Assembly (NCBI GenBank): GCA_022072455.1
Contig: JAJVHY010000031.1
Location: forward strand, 85,761-149,760
Length of the DNA: 64,000 nucleotides
From: Verrucomicrobiia bacterium
GTDB taxonomy: Bacteria > Verrucomicrobiota > Verrucomicrobiia > Palsa-1439
Direction: 5' to 3'
Part shown: positions 36,273 through 45,058 of the stretch, piece after piece
Numbering within the stretch: position 1 is the stretch's first letter
Layout of the letters: the number at the start of each line of letters is the position of its first letter
The notes under the pieces: generated by a model
The model's database searches: none
What the model was told of the DNA's origin: nothing
Seen by the model: the letters and a program-made list of their open reading frames with translations, nothing else
Translations under genes and position numbers: made by a program

Positions 36273-36758
36273 ATGGAACTGCAAAACCGATTATTCCACT
36301 TTCTCCGCGCGCAACAGGTGCTGACGTTGGCGGTCATGGAAACCGAGGACTGCCCCTACGCGGCAGCCCTGTTCTACGCGGTGGACGATGGATTGCGATT
36401 TTACGTGTTGACCGATCCGGCCACGAACCACGGCCGGGCCATGCTGCGGCAGCCGGCCGTGGCCGGGACAGTTCATCTTGACCGGCAGGTGTGGCACGAG
36501 ATTCAGGGCGTCCAATTTCGCGGTGTCTGCCGGCAACTGGTGGACGAGCGACGCGCACAAGCGTGGACGATTTATACCGCCCGGTTTCCCTTCCTGCTGC
36601 AGCCAAATGTCATTCTGACACGGGCGTTGGCCAATACCGCCCTGTGGTGCATCGAGCCGACGTGGATCCGCTTGATCGACAGCCGGCTGGGTTTTGGTCA
36701 CAAGGACGAGTGGACCCCGCCGCCGGGTCAAGTCACGCCGAACGCGCGCAACACCTGA
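36273..36758 (+). CDS. Pyridoxamine-phosphate-oxidase-like flavin split-barrel protein
   Basis: 161 residues. The split-barrel pattern is visible: VLTLAVMETEDCPYAAALFYAVDDG, then LRFYVLTDPATNHGRAM and VAGTVHLDRQVWHEIQGVQFRGVCRQL. Such proteins bind FMN or F420 and reduce or oxidise small molecules; members of the YhbP/HugZ side are not true pyridoxal enzymes. It starts 17 bp after the PKS-NRPS stop on the same strand, so it may tailor or release the product, which is inference. The last 31 bp overlap the 3' end of feoB on the other strand. Confidence 0.8.
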   Translation: MELQNRLFHFLRAQQVLTLAVMETEDCPYAAALFYAVDDGLRFYVLTDPATNHGRAMLRQPAVAGTVHLDRQVWHEIQGVQFRGVCRQLVDERRAQAWTIYTARFPFLLQPNVILTRALANTALWCIEPTWIRLIDSRLGFGHKDEWTPPPGQVTPNARNT

Positions 36759-38686
36759 AACGTCACCAGTGCCGCGCCGTAGGCCAGCACGGTCATGTAG
36801 AGGAGTTGAAACACCGGCCACTTCCAACTGTTGGTTTCGCGGCGGGTGACGGCCTGCGTGGCCAGACATTGCATCGCCAGCACATAGAAGACCAGGAGGC
36901 TGACACACGTTGCCGTGGTGAACACTTTCGTGCCGTCAGTCCGTTCGGCCTTGCGGAGCGAATCATAGAGCGAGTCCGGATTTTCTTCCGCCACGTCCTC
37001 GCCGACACCATAAACGACGGCCAGCGTTGAGACGACGACTTCCCGGGCGGCAAATGAACTGATGATGCCGATGCCGATCTGCCAGTCGAAACCGAGTGGT
37101 TGCAATACCGGCTCGATCCAACGACCCACGCGGCCCGCCACCGAGTTTTCCAGCGCTGAACGGCCAATCAGCCGGTCGGCTTGTTTTTGTAACTCTTGCG
37201 CTTCAGCGCCGGTAAGTTTGGCGGCTTGTTCCTGAAGTGCGACTGCCTCGCGCGGCGGTTCACTCTTGGGATAGGTCGCCAACGCCCACAAGATAATCGA
37301 GATCGCCAGAATCACAGTGCCGGCGTTCTTGATGAAAACCCACGCCCGATCCATCGTCATCAACACCGCGGTCCGTAAACTCGGCAATTTGTAACTTGGC
37401 AACTCCAGCACCAGCGGCCGGGATTCACCCCGTAGAATCGTCCGCTTCAAAGCGAACGACACGACCAGCGCCGCCAACACCCCGAGCAGATACGCCCCGG
37501 TAAACACCACCGCCGCTTTCCACGCACTGTCCGCAAACAACAACGCCGCCAACATGCTGTAGACCGGGATCCGCGCCGAACAGGAAATCAGCGGCAAAAC
37601 CATGATCGTCATCAGCCGATCGCGTTTGTCCTCGATCACCCGCGTCGCCATGATGGCCGGAATCGCACAGGCGTGCGCCGAGAGCAACGGCACGAACGAA
37701 TTCCCCGGCAACCCGACGTGCCGCATCAGCCGATCCATCACGAACGCCGCCCGCGCCAGATAGCCGGTATCCTCCAGCAGCGCGAGACAGAAAAACAAAA
37801 TGCAAATCTGCGGTAAAAACACCAGCATCCCGCCGACCCCGCCAATCACCCCTTGGACGAGCAGTTCGCGCAGATCGTTCGCCGGCAAATGCTGGGCTAC
37901 CCAGGCGCCGGCTTGGCTAAACAACCCATCAATCAAATCCATCGGGATCGTCGCCATCTGGAAAATCAGGAAAAACACACCGAGCATCACCGCCACAAAC
38001 GCCATGACGCCAATGACCGGATGCGTCAAGACGTGATCGAGGCGTTCCGTTAATTTGTGGGTGGTCACGGACTGGTGGTGCATCACCCGCCCGGCAATCG
38101 CGTCCGTCCACGCGTACCGGGTCTTGAACCGGCAATCGTTGCACGCCCCGCAGGTTGTCGCCGGTGTCGCCACTGCGGGGCGGCGTATTGCGGCCCGCAA
38201 GTCGTCAAGTCCCCGACCCGAGCGCGCCACGATTGGAATGACCGGGCAGCCCAGTTCCTGCGCCAACTTGCCGGCGTCAATCTTCAACCCCGCTTCCTCG
38301 GCCAGATCCATCATATTCAGTGCCATCACGACCGGCACGCCGTGTTCGAGAATCTGGCTGGTCAGAAACAAACTGCGACTCAGGTTCAGCGCATCGGCAA
38401 CAATGATCACCGCGTCCGGTTTGGCAGTAATCACCCGCGCCGCGATCCGTTCTTCTTCCGACAACGCCTCCAAGTCATACAACCCCGGTAAATCAATAAT
38501 CTCCGAATCCTCAAATCGCCCGACCCGGCGTTCCACGGTCGTGCCAGGGTAATTCGCCGTTTGTGCGCGCATCCCCGTCAAGGCGTTGAAGAGCGTGGTT
38601 TTGCCGCTGTTGGGATTACCGGCGAGCGCAATGGTGCGGATCCCGCGGGCGGTGGATGTGGCCGGAGGACAACAACTGGCGCTCAT
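36728..38686 (-). CDS. feoB: Ferrous iron transporter FeoB
   Basis: 652 residues. N-terminal G-protein domain: G1 GNPNSGKT, G3 DLPGLY, G4 NMMD; then a Cys-rich linker (CGACNDC), and two Gate regions with many helices, including ISCSARIPVYSML and SSFAAREVVVSTLAVVYG. FeoB imports Fe2+ across the inner membrane. The extreme N-terminus SASCCPPATS is also Cys-rich. ATGA overlap with feoA. Last gene of the operon that begins with a TonB receptor. Confidence 0.97.
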   Translation of the reverse strand: MSASCCPPATSTARGIRTIALAGNPNSGKTTLFNALTGMRAQTANYPGTTVERRVGRFEDSEIIDLPGLYDLEALSEEERIAARVITAKPDAVIIVADALNLSRSLFLTSQILEHGVPVVMALNMMDLAEEAGLKIDAGKLAQELGCPVIPIVARSGRGLDDLRAAIRRPAVATPATTCGACNDCRFKTRYAWTDAIAGRVMHHQSVTTHKLTERLDHVLTHPVIGVMAFVAVMLGVFFLIFQMATIPMDLIDGLFSQAGAWVAQHLPANDLRELLVQGVIGGVGGMLVFLPQICILFFCLALLEDTGYLARAAFVMDRLMRHVGLPGNSFVPLLSAHACAIPAIMATRVIEDKRDRLMTIMVLPLISCSARIPVYSMLAALLFADSAWKAAVVFTGAYLLGVLAALVVSFALKRTILRGESRPLVLELPSYKLPSLRTAVLMTMDRAWVFIKNAGTVILAISIILWALATYPKSEPPREAVALQEQAAKLTGAEAQELQKQADRLIGRSALENSVAGRVGRWIEPVLQPLGFDWQIGIGIISSFAAREVVVSTLAVVYGVGEDVAEENPDSLYDSLRKAERTDGTKVFTTATCVSLLVFYVLAMQCLATQAVTRRETNSWKWPVFQLLYMTVLAYGAALVTFQVLRAFGVT

Positions 38687-38907
38687 GCGCGTTGTTCCAC
38701 GATGACATGCCGGGCGACCCGACTCGAAATCCCGACCCGCGCGCCTAGCAAACGCAGGATGAGCGGGTTGCCGTGCCGGACTACCTGAACTTCACGCCCA
38801 ACGCACAATCCCATCGCCATCAGCCGGTGCAACGCAGCGTCCGCGCTGTCAATCTTATGCACGACGGCATGCGCCCCCGACGGCAGTTCGTCGAGTCGGC
38901 GGTTCAT
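38683..38907 (-). CDS. feoA: FeoA ferrous iron transport protein
   Basis: 74 residues from ATG 38907, the first residue of the conserved block MNRRLDELPSGAHAVV. FeoA is an SH3-like small protein that supports FeoB; RLMAMGLCVGREVQVVRHGN and ILRLLGARVGISSRVA are typical. Its start overlaps the PhnE-like stop and its stop overlaps the feoB start (both ATGA), so the ABC transporter and Feo system are translated as one chain. Confidence 0.92.
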   Translation of the reverse strand: MNRRLDELPSGAHAVVHKIDSADAALHRLMAMGLCVGREVQVVRHGNPLILRLLGARVGISSRVARHVIVEQRA

Positions 38908-39692
38908 GATGTTACCGGGGCGGCTTTCGCTTCGCCATGCAACAACTGTTGCCGGAGCCAACCACTCAACCAATCCATGACAATTACGACCGCCAACAAC
39001 AGCAGCAACATCGTCGCCGCTTTCTGATAATCGAAGTTCCGCAGGTAAACGTAGAGGTAGTACCCCACCCCGCCCGCGCCGACCACGCCGAGAATCGTCG
39101 CCGCGCGGATGCTGTATTCCAAAATGAAAATCGTGTAATTCGCCAAGAGCGGCAACGACTGTGGCAGGATCGCGTATTGAAACACCTGCGCCTGAGTCGC
39201 GCCCGCCGTCCGCAACGCCTCCGCCGCCGAGTCATCCATCGCCTCGAACGTCTCATAATAAAACTTGCCGAGATAGCCGACCGTGTAGACGCTCAACGCC
39301 AGCACACCGGAAAACGGCCCCAGCCCCACCGCCGCCACAAAAAACAAACCCCACACAATGGACGGCACCGTGCGAATCAGATTCAGCAACCCGCGCCCGA
39401 TCACCGACAGCCATCGCGGCGACAAATTCCGCGCCGCCAATACCGCCAACGGCAACGAAATCAGCGCGCCGATGGTTGTGCCGAGCAACGCCATTTGGAT
39501 TGTTTCCCCCAACGCCGTAACCGCCGTCCCGGTCACGCTCCAATCCGGTGGTGCCAATCTTTTCAGAAAATCCCACGCATGCGGAAACGCCCCGGCCAAC
39601 TTGCCGGGTGCAAACTCCGCCCCGCGTAATGCCCACGCGTACAGCGCGACCACCGCCACGGCAAGGCCGACATACCAGACGCGCCGCCGCAT
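38904..39692 (-). CDS. Phosphonate-type ABC transporter permease (PhnE-like)
   Basis: 262 residues from ATG 39692 (TAATG overlap with the ATPase stop). Several membrane helices and the permease EAA-like loop AEALRTAGATQAQVFQYAILPQ. IRTVPSIVWGLFFVAAVGLG is typical of PhnE. In this setting, between iron genes and under a metal-regulator-linked operon, phosphonate is not the likely cargo; see the finding on the transporter. No other phosphonate genes are present. Confidence 0.88.
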   Translation of the reverse strand: MRRRVWYVGLAVAVVALYAWALRGAEFAPGKLAGAFPHAWDFLKRLAPPDWSVTGTAVTALGETIQMALLGTTIGALISLPLAVLAARNLSPRWLSVIGRGLLNLIRTVPSIVWGLFFVAAVGLGPFSGVLALSVYTVGYLGKFYYETFEAMDDSAAEALRTAGATQAQVFQYAILPQSLPLLANYTIFILEYSIRAATILGVVGAGGVGYYLYVYLRNFDYQKAATMLLLLLAVVIVMDWLSGWLRQQLLHGEAKAAPVTS

Positions 39693-40459
39693 TAGCTCAG
39701 AGTTTTCCAATCCAACTTCTCCTTCACAATTTCCTGCAAGTTCCGCGAAGAACCGTCGTACACCAACTCGCCCTGCTCCAATAACAACACCCGGCTGCAA
39801 TACCGCTCCGCCATCTCCAAATCGTGCAACACACACACCACCGTCAATTTCGTCTGCCGGTTCAACTCCCAGAACAACCCCATCACCTCGTTGGCCGTCT
39901 CCGCGTCGAGACTCGCGACCGGCTCATCCGCGAGCAAAATGGCCGGCTCTTGAATCAACGCCCGCGCCACCGCGACGCGTTGCTGTTCGCCGCCACTGAG
40001 TTTCCGCGCCGGCAAGTTCTCCCGACCCACCAACCCGACGCGTTGCAACCATTGCCGGGCCCGGGCTTTCTCGTCTGCCGGGAAGCCCCACACCGTCTGC
40101 CACGCGCTGCGTTCCCGCAGCCGGCCGCACAACACATTCGTCAACGCCGACAACTGCGGCACCAGCCGGTAATGCTGGAACATCACCGCGCGCCGTTGCG
40201 GCGACAGTCCGTGTTCCGCACAGCAGGGTTGGACACACTGATCGGTCCAATGGACATCGCCCACCGTCGGCGTCAACAAACCGGTCAACGCATGCATCAA
40301 CGTCGTCTTGCCGGCGCCGCTGCGTCCGAGAATCGCCACGGTCTCACCGGGCCGCACCGCAAATGACACTTGCCGGACGGCGGTGTGTGCGCCACGGCGC
40401 AACGTCAGTTGCCGGACTTCCAGCAGTGGCGCGACTGATTTTTGGACTTCGGTGATCAT
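39692..40459 (-). CDS. ABC transporter ATPase (PhnC-like)
   Basis: 255 residues. Walker [14 protein letters not shown]-loop region, signature [15 protein letters not shown], Walker [13 protein letters not shown] and the switch His in [14 protein letters not shown]. PhnC subfamily by similarity of order and partner genes. It energises the PhnE-like permease; start overlaps the binding-protein stop (ATGA). Confidence 0.9.
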   Translation of the reverse strand: MITEVQKSVAPLLEVRQLTLRRGAHTAVRQVSFAVRPGETVAILGRSGAGKTTLMHALTGLLTPTVGDVHWTDQCVQPCCAEHGLSPQRRAVMFQHYRLVPQLSALTNVLCGRLRERSAWQTVWGFPADEKARARQWLQRVGLVGRENLPARKLSGGEQQRVAVARALIQEPAILLADEPVASLDAETANEVMGLFWELNRQTKLTVVCVLHDLEMAERYCSRVLLLEQGELVYDGSSRNLQEIVKEKLDWKTLS

Positions 40460-41310
40460 TTCTTTTTCAGTGGATAATCCAGCCCGGTCACTTCAAGCGC
40501 ATGCGCCAAGGCACTGACGTGCTGGGTGTGCGTGACGGCGACGAACTTTTCGGCGCCGTAAACAGTTTTCAGCAATTCTTTGTTGTCGTTCAGTTTCAAT
40601 AGCGCGGCTTGCACCTTGGCGCGCAATTCTGGTGAGAGCGTGTTTTTCACGGCGACGCAATGCGTCGGCACCGGGCCTTGCCGAGAAATCACTTCGACTT
40701 TCGTTTGTTCGTCAGGTGTGAGGTATCGGGCAAACGCATAATCGCTGGCGGCAGCAAGTTCCACTTGGCCGTTGACGAGCGCTTTGAGCGCTTGTTCGTA
40801 CCCGCCGGCAAAGAGGACTTTGCCGAAGTACGTCGCCGGGTCGCCGCGCGCCGGCAACAGGCCGTCGTCCACGAGTTTTGCCAGCGGAAATAGATAACCG
40901 GAGGTGGAACTCGGCGCAGTGAACGCTGCCGGTTTGCCTTTGGCGTCCTTGAGCGAATGCACCGTGCCGGCCTTCAAGGCGTACCATTGCGAATGATAGA
41001 ACGTCTGGCCGGCCCGTTCCTCGGCGACGATGATTTCGACACCGGCCAGTTTGTGCGCCAACAGGTACGGCCACGCGCTGAAATACGCCACGTGCGCGTG
41101 CCCGGCCCGCAACGCCTCGACCACCGCCGCGTAGTCCGTCGGGAGATGAATCTTCACCGGCATGGCGAGTTCCTTCGCGAGAAACTCGGTCATGGTTTTG
41201 GCATTGAGCTGAAGCTTTTCCGGGTTCTCCTGCGGTTGGAACGCCACAACGAGCGTCGCCGGGTCGGCGTATGCCACGGAGGCCAGCAATAGAAAAAACA
41301 AGGTTCTCAT
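40456..41310 (-). CDS. PhnD-like periplasmic substrate-binding protein
   Basis: 284 residues with a signal peptide (MRTLLFFLLLASVAYA-like start; here FFLLLASVAYADP). PhnD-type features: LVVAFQPQENPEKL, then PVKIHLPTDYAAVVEALRAGHAHVAYFSAWPYL, SLKDAKGKPAAFTAPSSTSGYLFPL and LFAGGYEQALKALVNGQVELAAASDYAF. The family binds oxyanions such as phosphonate or phosphite, but related proteins bind other anions or metal chelates. Coupled by ATGA to the TonB receptor upstream and the ATPase downstream, so its cargo is likely to be what the receptor brings across the outer membrane. Confidence 0.88.
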   Translation of the reverse strand: MRTLFFLLLASVAYADPATLVVAFQPQENPEKLQLNAKTMTEFLAKELAMPVKIHLPTDYAAVVEALRAGHAHVAYFSAWPYLLAHKLAGVEIIVAEERAGQTFYHSQWYALKAGTVHSLKDAKGKPAAFTAPSSTSGYLFPLAKLVDDGLLPARGDPATYFGKVLFAGGYEQALKALVNGQVELAAASDYAFARYLTPDEQTKVEVISRQGPVPTHCVAVKNTLSPELRAKVQAALLKLNDNKELLKTVYGAEKFVAVTHTQHVSALAHALEVTGLDYPLKKK

Positions 41311-43487
41311 GGCAGCAGAATCTTCACTCCCGCGTAAAAATTACGCCCGTACGCCGGATCAATGCCATCGGCGCGAATGCGCGCGTAGTAATCTTCATCG
41401 AAGACGTTGTTGATGCCGGCCACGATGGAGACGACTTCCTTGTACACCCGCACTTCGCCGGTCAGATCCCAAACTCCGTATGCCGGAATGAAGCGGTCGG
41501 CCGGGTTGTTGTCGGCGGCGAAATGCTCGTCTACATATGTGCCGAGCATGCTCACCTTGACGCGGTCGCGCCACCGGTAGTTGACTCCCGTGCGCACGAT
41601 GAAGTCCGGCGCGTACTGCGGCGTGTTGCCGTTCTGCGGCCCGGCTTTGAATTCTGCGTCGAGCAACATCACGTTGCCGTACAGCGCGAACGACCCGATG
41701 GTATCAGCCACGTCGGTCGAGCGGCAGGCATCCAGCCACCCGATCACATCGAGTTCCGTCGCAGCTTCGACGCCGAGATGCAGGGCGCGGCCGACATTAT
41801 CAAGGGTGTTGGTGCCGCCGCCAATGGTGACGGTGCCGATTTGGTCGCTGATCTCCAACGCGAACACGCTCGCGTCCCACCAGAAATAGTTCGTCGGCTT
41901 GCCGCACACGCCGATCTCGGCCTGCCACGACTGGCTTTCATCAAGATCATTCGGCACAAGCGAGAGACCGCCCGTTGGCACGGATTGCGTGAACATTTTC
42001 GGCCGATAGCCCTGCGAGACGTTGGCGTAGAGTTCGTGCTGCGCCGGCAATAGATACGCGAGGCCGAGGCCGAACAACGGGACGAAGTCGTGTTCGTTTG
42101 CACTACCCAACGGGATACCGGCGGCGGTCTTGTCTGCGTTGATGGATTCGCTAACGCGCTGCCAGATGTTTTCCAGACGGACACCCGGGGTGATGGACAA
42201 GGGGCCGACGACGAACCGGTTCTCGACAAAGACCGGCACGTAGTTGACTTCCCGGTCGCTGCGGTTGCGGATGGGGCCGGTCGAGGCGTTGCTGGTGATG
42301 CCGCGCCGGTCCGTGCGCGGCGATTCGGTGCGGTAGTACATCAGGCCGGCGGCCAGTGTGTTTTTCTCGCCCCACGCTTCCCAGTCGTGCCGGAACCGGG
42401 CATCGAGGCCGGCGGTGTAAAACTGCTGGAGTTCGATGGTGTTACTGTCCGCGGCGGCACCGGTCGGCGTGGTGCCGAAACCGCCGCCGCGCTGGCGTTC
42501 GCTGTAGCGCTCGTAGTACCCCCCCCAACCGGTCAGGGTGAGCAATGTGTCTTCCGAAAGATCCTTCTCCCACGTCAGCGACGCGAAGTAGCGTTCGAGC
42601 GCAAACTGGTCGAATTGCCGGCTGTTGACGTTGCGGTTGTCTTCGTAAAAGACGCCATTGGCGGGCGGCGGGTTTGTGCCGGAGAATGCGCGACGGGTCA
42701 GGCCGCCCGGTTCGCCGTGATTTTCGGCGTAGGCATCCACGTTGAGAATCCAGCGGCTGTCGCTGGTCGCGTCGAGCACGAGTTTGACGCTGCCGGAGTT
42801 CACCTCAAAATCGCTATTGGCCCGACGGAAGCCGTCGCCTTGCCGGTGATGGAAATAGGCGTAGTAACCGAGCCGGCCAGTAGTGCCGTCGAACGCGTTG
42901 TACGTCCCGTAGAAGTTGTCGCTCCCGCCGGTGTGATGCGTGCGGAAGGAGAATTCCTTGTCGGTGCGCGGCATGTGGGTGACGTAATTGAGCGCGCCGC
43001 CGGGCTGCGGGCCGTACGCCAACGCCGCGCCACCGTGGAGGAAGTCCATGTGATGAACCTGTTCCAACGGCGGCGTGTAGTACGCTTCCGGGTAGCCAAA
43101 CATGTCGGCATGGATCGGGATGCCATCCTTGAGGACCTGGGTGAATTGCGAGCGGTGCGGTTCCAGCCCCCGGTAACCGAGACTCAACAGCGGTGAGGTT
43201 TCTTCGCTGAGCAACAACCCCGGCGTTTTCGCGAGCGCCTGCCGGTAATTGTTGTTCTGGATGGTGGGCGGCGATTGCAGGTCAATCACGGCCGTTTTCT
43301 TGCCGTCGTAAATATGCGGCCCCACAGTCGCCGGCAAGAACGGCGCGCCGACTTCCTGGCCTTCCGCCGTGCCGTACACCGTCACCGCCGGTAAGCGGGC
43401 GGGAGCGGTCACTGAATTTGTTTCGTCACTCATTGCTGCGTGTGTTGCCAAAACTGCTACGGTCATTCCTACGAACCATTGTCGCAT
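41307..43487 (-). CDS. TonB-dependent receptor of the phn-like/feo operon
   Basis: 726 residues, signal peptide at ~1-19 (FVGMTVAVLATHAAM). Plug domain: NNNYRQALAKTPGLLLSEE, LGYRGLEPHRSQFTQVLKDG and GGALNYVTHMPRTD; then a 22-strand-type barrel ending RNFYAGVKILLP. FecA/FhuE-like in style, so a ferric chelate is a fair guess. It heads the coupled chain receptor-PhnD-PhnC-PhnE-FeoA-FeoB. The 137-bp leader before it includes a 10-bp inverted repeat. Confidence 0.92.
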   Translation of the reverse strand: MRQWFVGMTVAVLATHAAMSDETNSVTAPARLPAVTVYGTAEGQEVGAPFLPATVGPHIYDGKKTAVIDLQSPPTIQNNNYRQALAKTPGLLLSEETSPLLSLGYRGLEPHRSQFTQVLKDGIPIHADMFGYPEAYYTPPLEQVHHMDFLHGGAALAYGPQPGGALNYVTHMPRTDKEFSFRTHHTGGSDNFYGTYNAFDGTTGRLGYYAYFHHRQGDGFRRANSDFEVNSGSVKLVLDATSDSRWILNVDAYAENHGEPGGLTRRAFSGTNPPPANGVFYEDNRNVNSRQFDQFALERYFASLTWEKDLSEDTLLTLTGWGGYYERYSERQRGGGFGTTPTGAAADSNTIELQQFYTAGLDARFRHDWEAWGEKNTLAAGLMYYRTESPRTDRRGITSNASTGPIRNRSDREVNYVPVFVENRFVVGPLSITPGVRLENIWQRVSESINADKTAAGIPLGSANEHDFVPLFGLGLAYLLPAQHELYANVSQGYRPKMFTQSVPTGGLSLVPNDLDESQSWQAEIGVCGKPTNYFWWDASVFALEISDQIGTVTIGGGTNTLDNVGRALHLGVEAATELDVIGWLDACRSTDVADTIGSFALYGNVMLLDAEFKAGPQNGNTPQYAPDFIVRTGVNYRWRDRVKVSMLGTYVDEHFAADNNPADRFIPAYGVWDLTGEVRVYKEVVSIVAGINNVFDEDYYARIRADGIDPAYGRNFYAGVKILLP

Positions 43488-43573
43488 TGTCAGTCCTTAT
43501 TCAAAGGTGGACTGGCACCATCCGGTCTGCTATTTTTTGTTTGCGAAGACGCACCTCGAATGCGTCGCTCGTC

Positions 43574-43614
43574 GAGGGCTGCGGTGCGGCGTGCCAAACC
43601 TGCTCGCAGCCCTC
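43574..43614. repeat. Perfect 10-bp inverted repeat between ferritin and receptor genes
   Basis: GAGGGCTGCG (43574-43583) and CGCAGCCCTC (43605-43614) can form a 10-bp stem with a 21-nt loop, in the leader of the receptor gene on the minus strand. No T-run follows on either strand, so it is not an ordinary terminator; a processing or attenuation hairpin is possible. Confidence 0.45.
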
Positions 43615-43624
43615 AAATATTTTC

Positions 43625-44056
43625 TTACTCCAACAACATCGAAATCTCTTGGACGTGCTCCGTTTCAACACCGATTTGTTTGCGGATGAAATCCTCGAGC
43701 ATCGGGTCGCCTTCAACGCGGGGGAGAAACTCTTTGTACGCATCGAGCGCCTGCTGTTCAAAGTCCAACGCCTCCGTGAGCGCTTCCTGTAATTTGACCG
43801 GGCCGCCGCCGAGCGAGAGCTGGATCTCGAGTTTCGGCGTGTGACCGAGAATGCGGATTTTGGTGGCGATTTCGGCGGCGTGCTCTTGCGTTTCTTCCAT
43901 CGCCGCTTTCATGAACTTGTCGGCAATTAAAAGGTCAGAACCGCGCAGCCGGTACCGTAGTTGGAAGTAACGCAGGTAGGCTTCGACTTCCTCGGCCATC
44001 AGGCGGTTCAATTCGTCAACGATCTCGTGCTTGTGTTTGTCGGCGGAAGTTTTCAT
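43625..44056 (-). CDS. Ferritin-like (bacterioferritin-type) protein
   Basis: 143 residues forming a four-helix bundle. Di-iron ligand pattern: EEVEAYLRYF (first helix), EETQEHAAE, then DFEQQALDAYKE and a late ETEHVQEI. These glutamates and histidines fit a ferritin-like di-iron site, for iron storage or oxidation. No heme-ligand Met is certain, so true bacterioferritin is not claimed. It follows the DtxR-type gene with no gap and shares its promoter. Confidence 0.85.
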   Translation of the reverse strand: MKTSADKHKHEIVDELNRLMAEEVEAYLRYFQLRYRLRGSDLLIADKFMKAAMEETQEHAAEIATKIRILGHTPKLEIQLSLGGGPVKLQEALTEALDFEQQALDAYKEFLPRVEGDPMLEDFIRKQIGVETEHVQEISMLLE

Positions 44057-44470
44057 TTAGTGATGAGCCGGCTTGTGTTCGTCCATGAACTGCGCGAGGC
44101 GCTCGCTGGTTTCTTCGCTGATGAGGTGTTCGATCTTGCAACTGTCAATCTCGGCCTGGGCCTCGGACACACCGAGCACGTCGATGAGAAAGGTTTTGAA
44201 TCCGGCTTTCTTGGATTTGACGCTGTTCGCCACTTCCAGTCCCTTCGCGGACAACTTCACCATGCGATGTTCATCCGTGACAACGTAACCCCGTTTCTTG
44301 AGAGCGCGCAGATTGATCGAGACGCTACCCCGCGTAATCCCGAGGTCTTTTGCAATATCAGAAACGCGCGCCCAACCGCCGTATTCCGCGCCGAGTTCGT
44401 GAATCGCAATCAAATGATGCGCCGCGCTATGCGTCAGCTCGTTGGCCTCGAATTCTTTCCAAGTTTCCAT
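44057..44470 (-). CDS. DtxR/MntR-family metal-dependent repressor
   Basis: 137 residues. Winged helix: WARVSDIAKDLGITRGSVSINLRALKKRGYVV (~33-64); metal/dimer region AQAEIDSCKIEHLISEETSERLAQF, which matches the family's ADACRIEH-V-S-ET pattern with likely metal ligands Cys, Glu and His. No SH3 tail, so MntR-like rather than full DtxR. Its own promoter carries the shared operator. The -10 ends 8 nt before ATG, so the mRNA is nearly leaderless. It probably represses itself and the iron genes here in response to Fe2+ or Mn2+. Confidence 0.9.
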   Translation of the reverse strand: METWKEFEANELTHSAAHHLIAIHELGAEYGGWARVSDIAKDLGITRGSVSINLRALKKRGYVVTDEHRMVKLSAKGLEVANSVKSKKAGFKTFLIDVLGVSEAQAEIDSCKIEHLISEETSERLAQFMDEHKPAHH

Positions 44471-44478
44471 GTGAGTTC

Positions 44479-44511
44479 TAAATACAGGTCAAATGTTTGG
44501 TATGTCAAACT
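44479..44511 (-). promoter_or_regulatory. Promoter with metal-repressor operator, before the dtxR-like gene
   Basis: On the minus strand: -35 TTGACA (44508-44503), 18 bases, -10 TATTTA (44484-44479), then 8 nt to ATG. The palindrome TGTTTGGTATGTCAAACT (44494-44511, plus strand) covers the -35. Same layout as the sites at 51266 and 52563. Confidence 0.75.
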
Positions 44512-44551
44512 ATTTCCATCCTTGCCAACCGATTTGACGGATTGAGTAAAA

Positions 44552-45058
44552 TCATTTTGCCTGCGGTTTGACGAGCCCTTTGTATTTGTCGGCCAAATCG
44601 TTGAATTGCTTCGTGCGCTCGTTCAAATCTTTCACCACCACGTTGTACTTCTCGACCAAGTCGTTGAACTTCGTCGCGATATCGTTGCGCTCGGTGTTCA
44701 ATGTCTGAATCTTCTCGTCGCGACTTTTCACGGCAGACTTCCATTCGGTCAGGTTCGCGCTCAGTTGATCGCGTTCGTTTGTCAACTGCTGCACCTGCTT
44801 ATCCAATTCCGCCAACTGCTTCTCGACCGCTTTGACTCGCGTATCAGCCGTGGCGACGTGTTGCCGGAACTCATCAAGATCAGCAATCGCCCCTGCTGCA
44901 TTCTTCTGCTCTTCCCGAAACTGTGTCTCCGATTTCAATTGCGCTTGGATCACTCGGTTGAGTTCCAGATTGGTCGCCCGGTTATTGCGCCATTGCACAA
45001 CGCACAAAGCCGCGAGCAAGCAGACACCCACCAGGTTGATCACCGGCAATCGTTTCAT
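44552..45058 (-). CDS. Membrane-anchored coiled-coil protein after exbD
   Basis: 168 residues: one N-terminal membrane helix (INLVGVCLLAALCVV) and a long coiled coil of heptad-like repeats (QLAELDKQVQQLTNERDQLS and the following VEKYNVVVKDLNERTKQFN). No motif to give an activity. The start overlaps exbD (ATGA), so it ends the TonB-ExbB-ExbD operon. A periplasmic tether or spacer for the energy complex is a guess. Confidence 0.75.
   Translation of the reverse strand: MKRLPVINLVGVCLLAALCVVQWRNNRATNLELNRVIQAQLKSETQFREEQKNAAGAIADLDEFRQHVATADTRVKAVEKQLAELDKQVQQLTNERDQLSANLTEWKSAVKSRDEKIQTLNTERNDIATKFNDLVEKYNVVVKDLNERTKQFNDLADKYKGLVKPQAK

Noticed and set aside
38904-41310. Phosphonate utilisation locus
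   Set aside because: Only the transporter genes are present and they are fused into iron genes; no C-P lyase or phosphonatase.
43574-43614. Intrinsic terminator between ferritin and the receptor gene
   Set aside because: The stem is perfect but no T-run follows on either strand; kept only as an inverted repeat.
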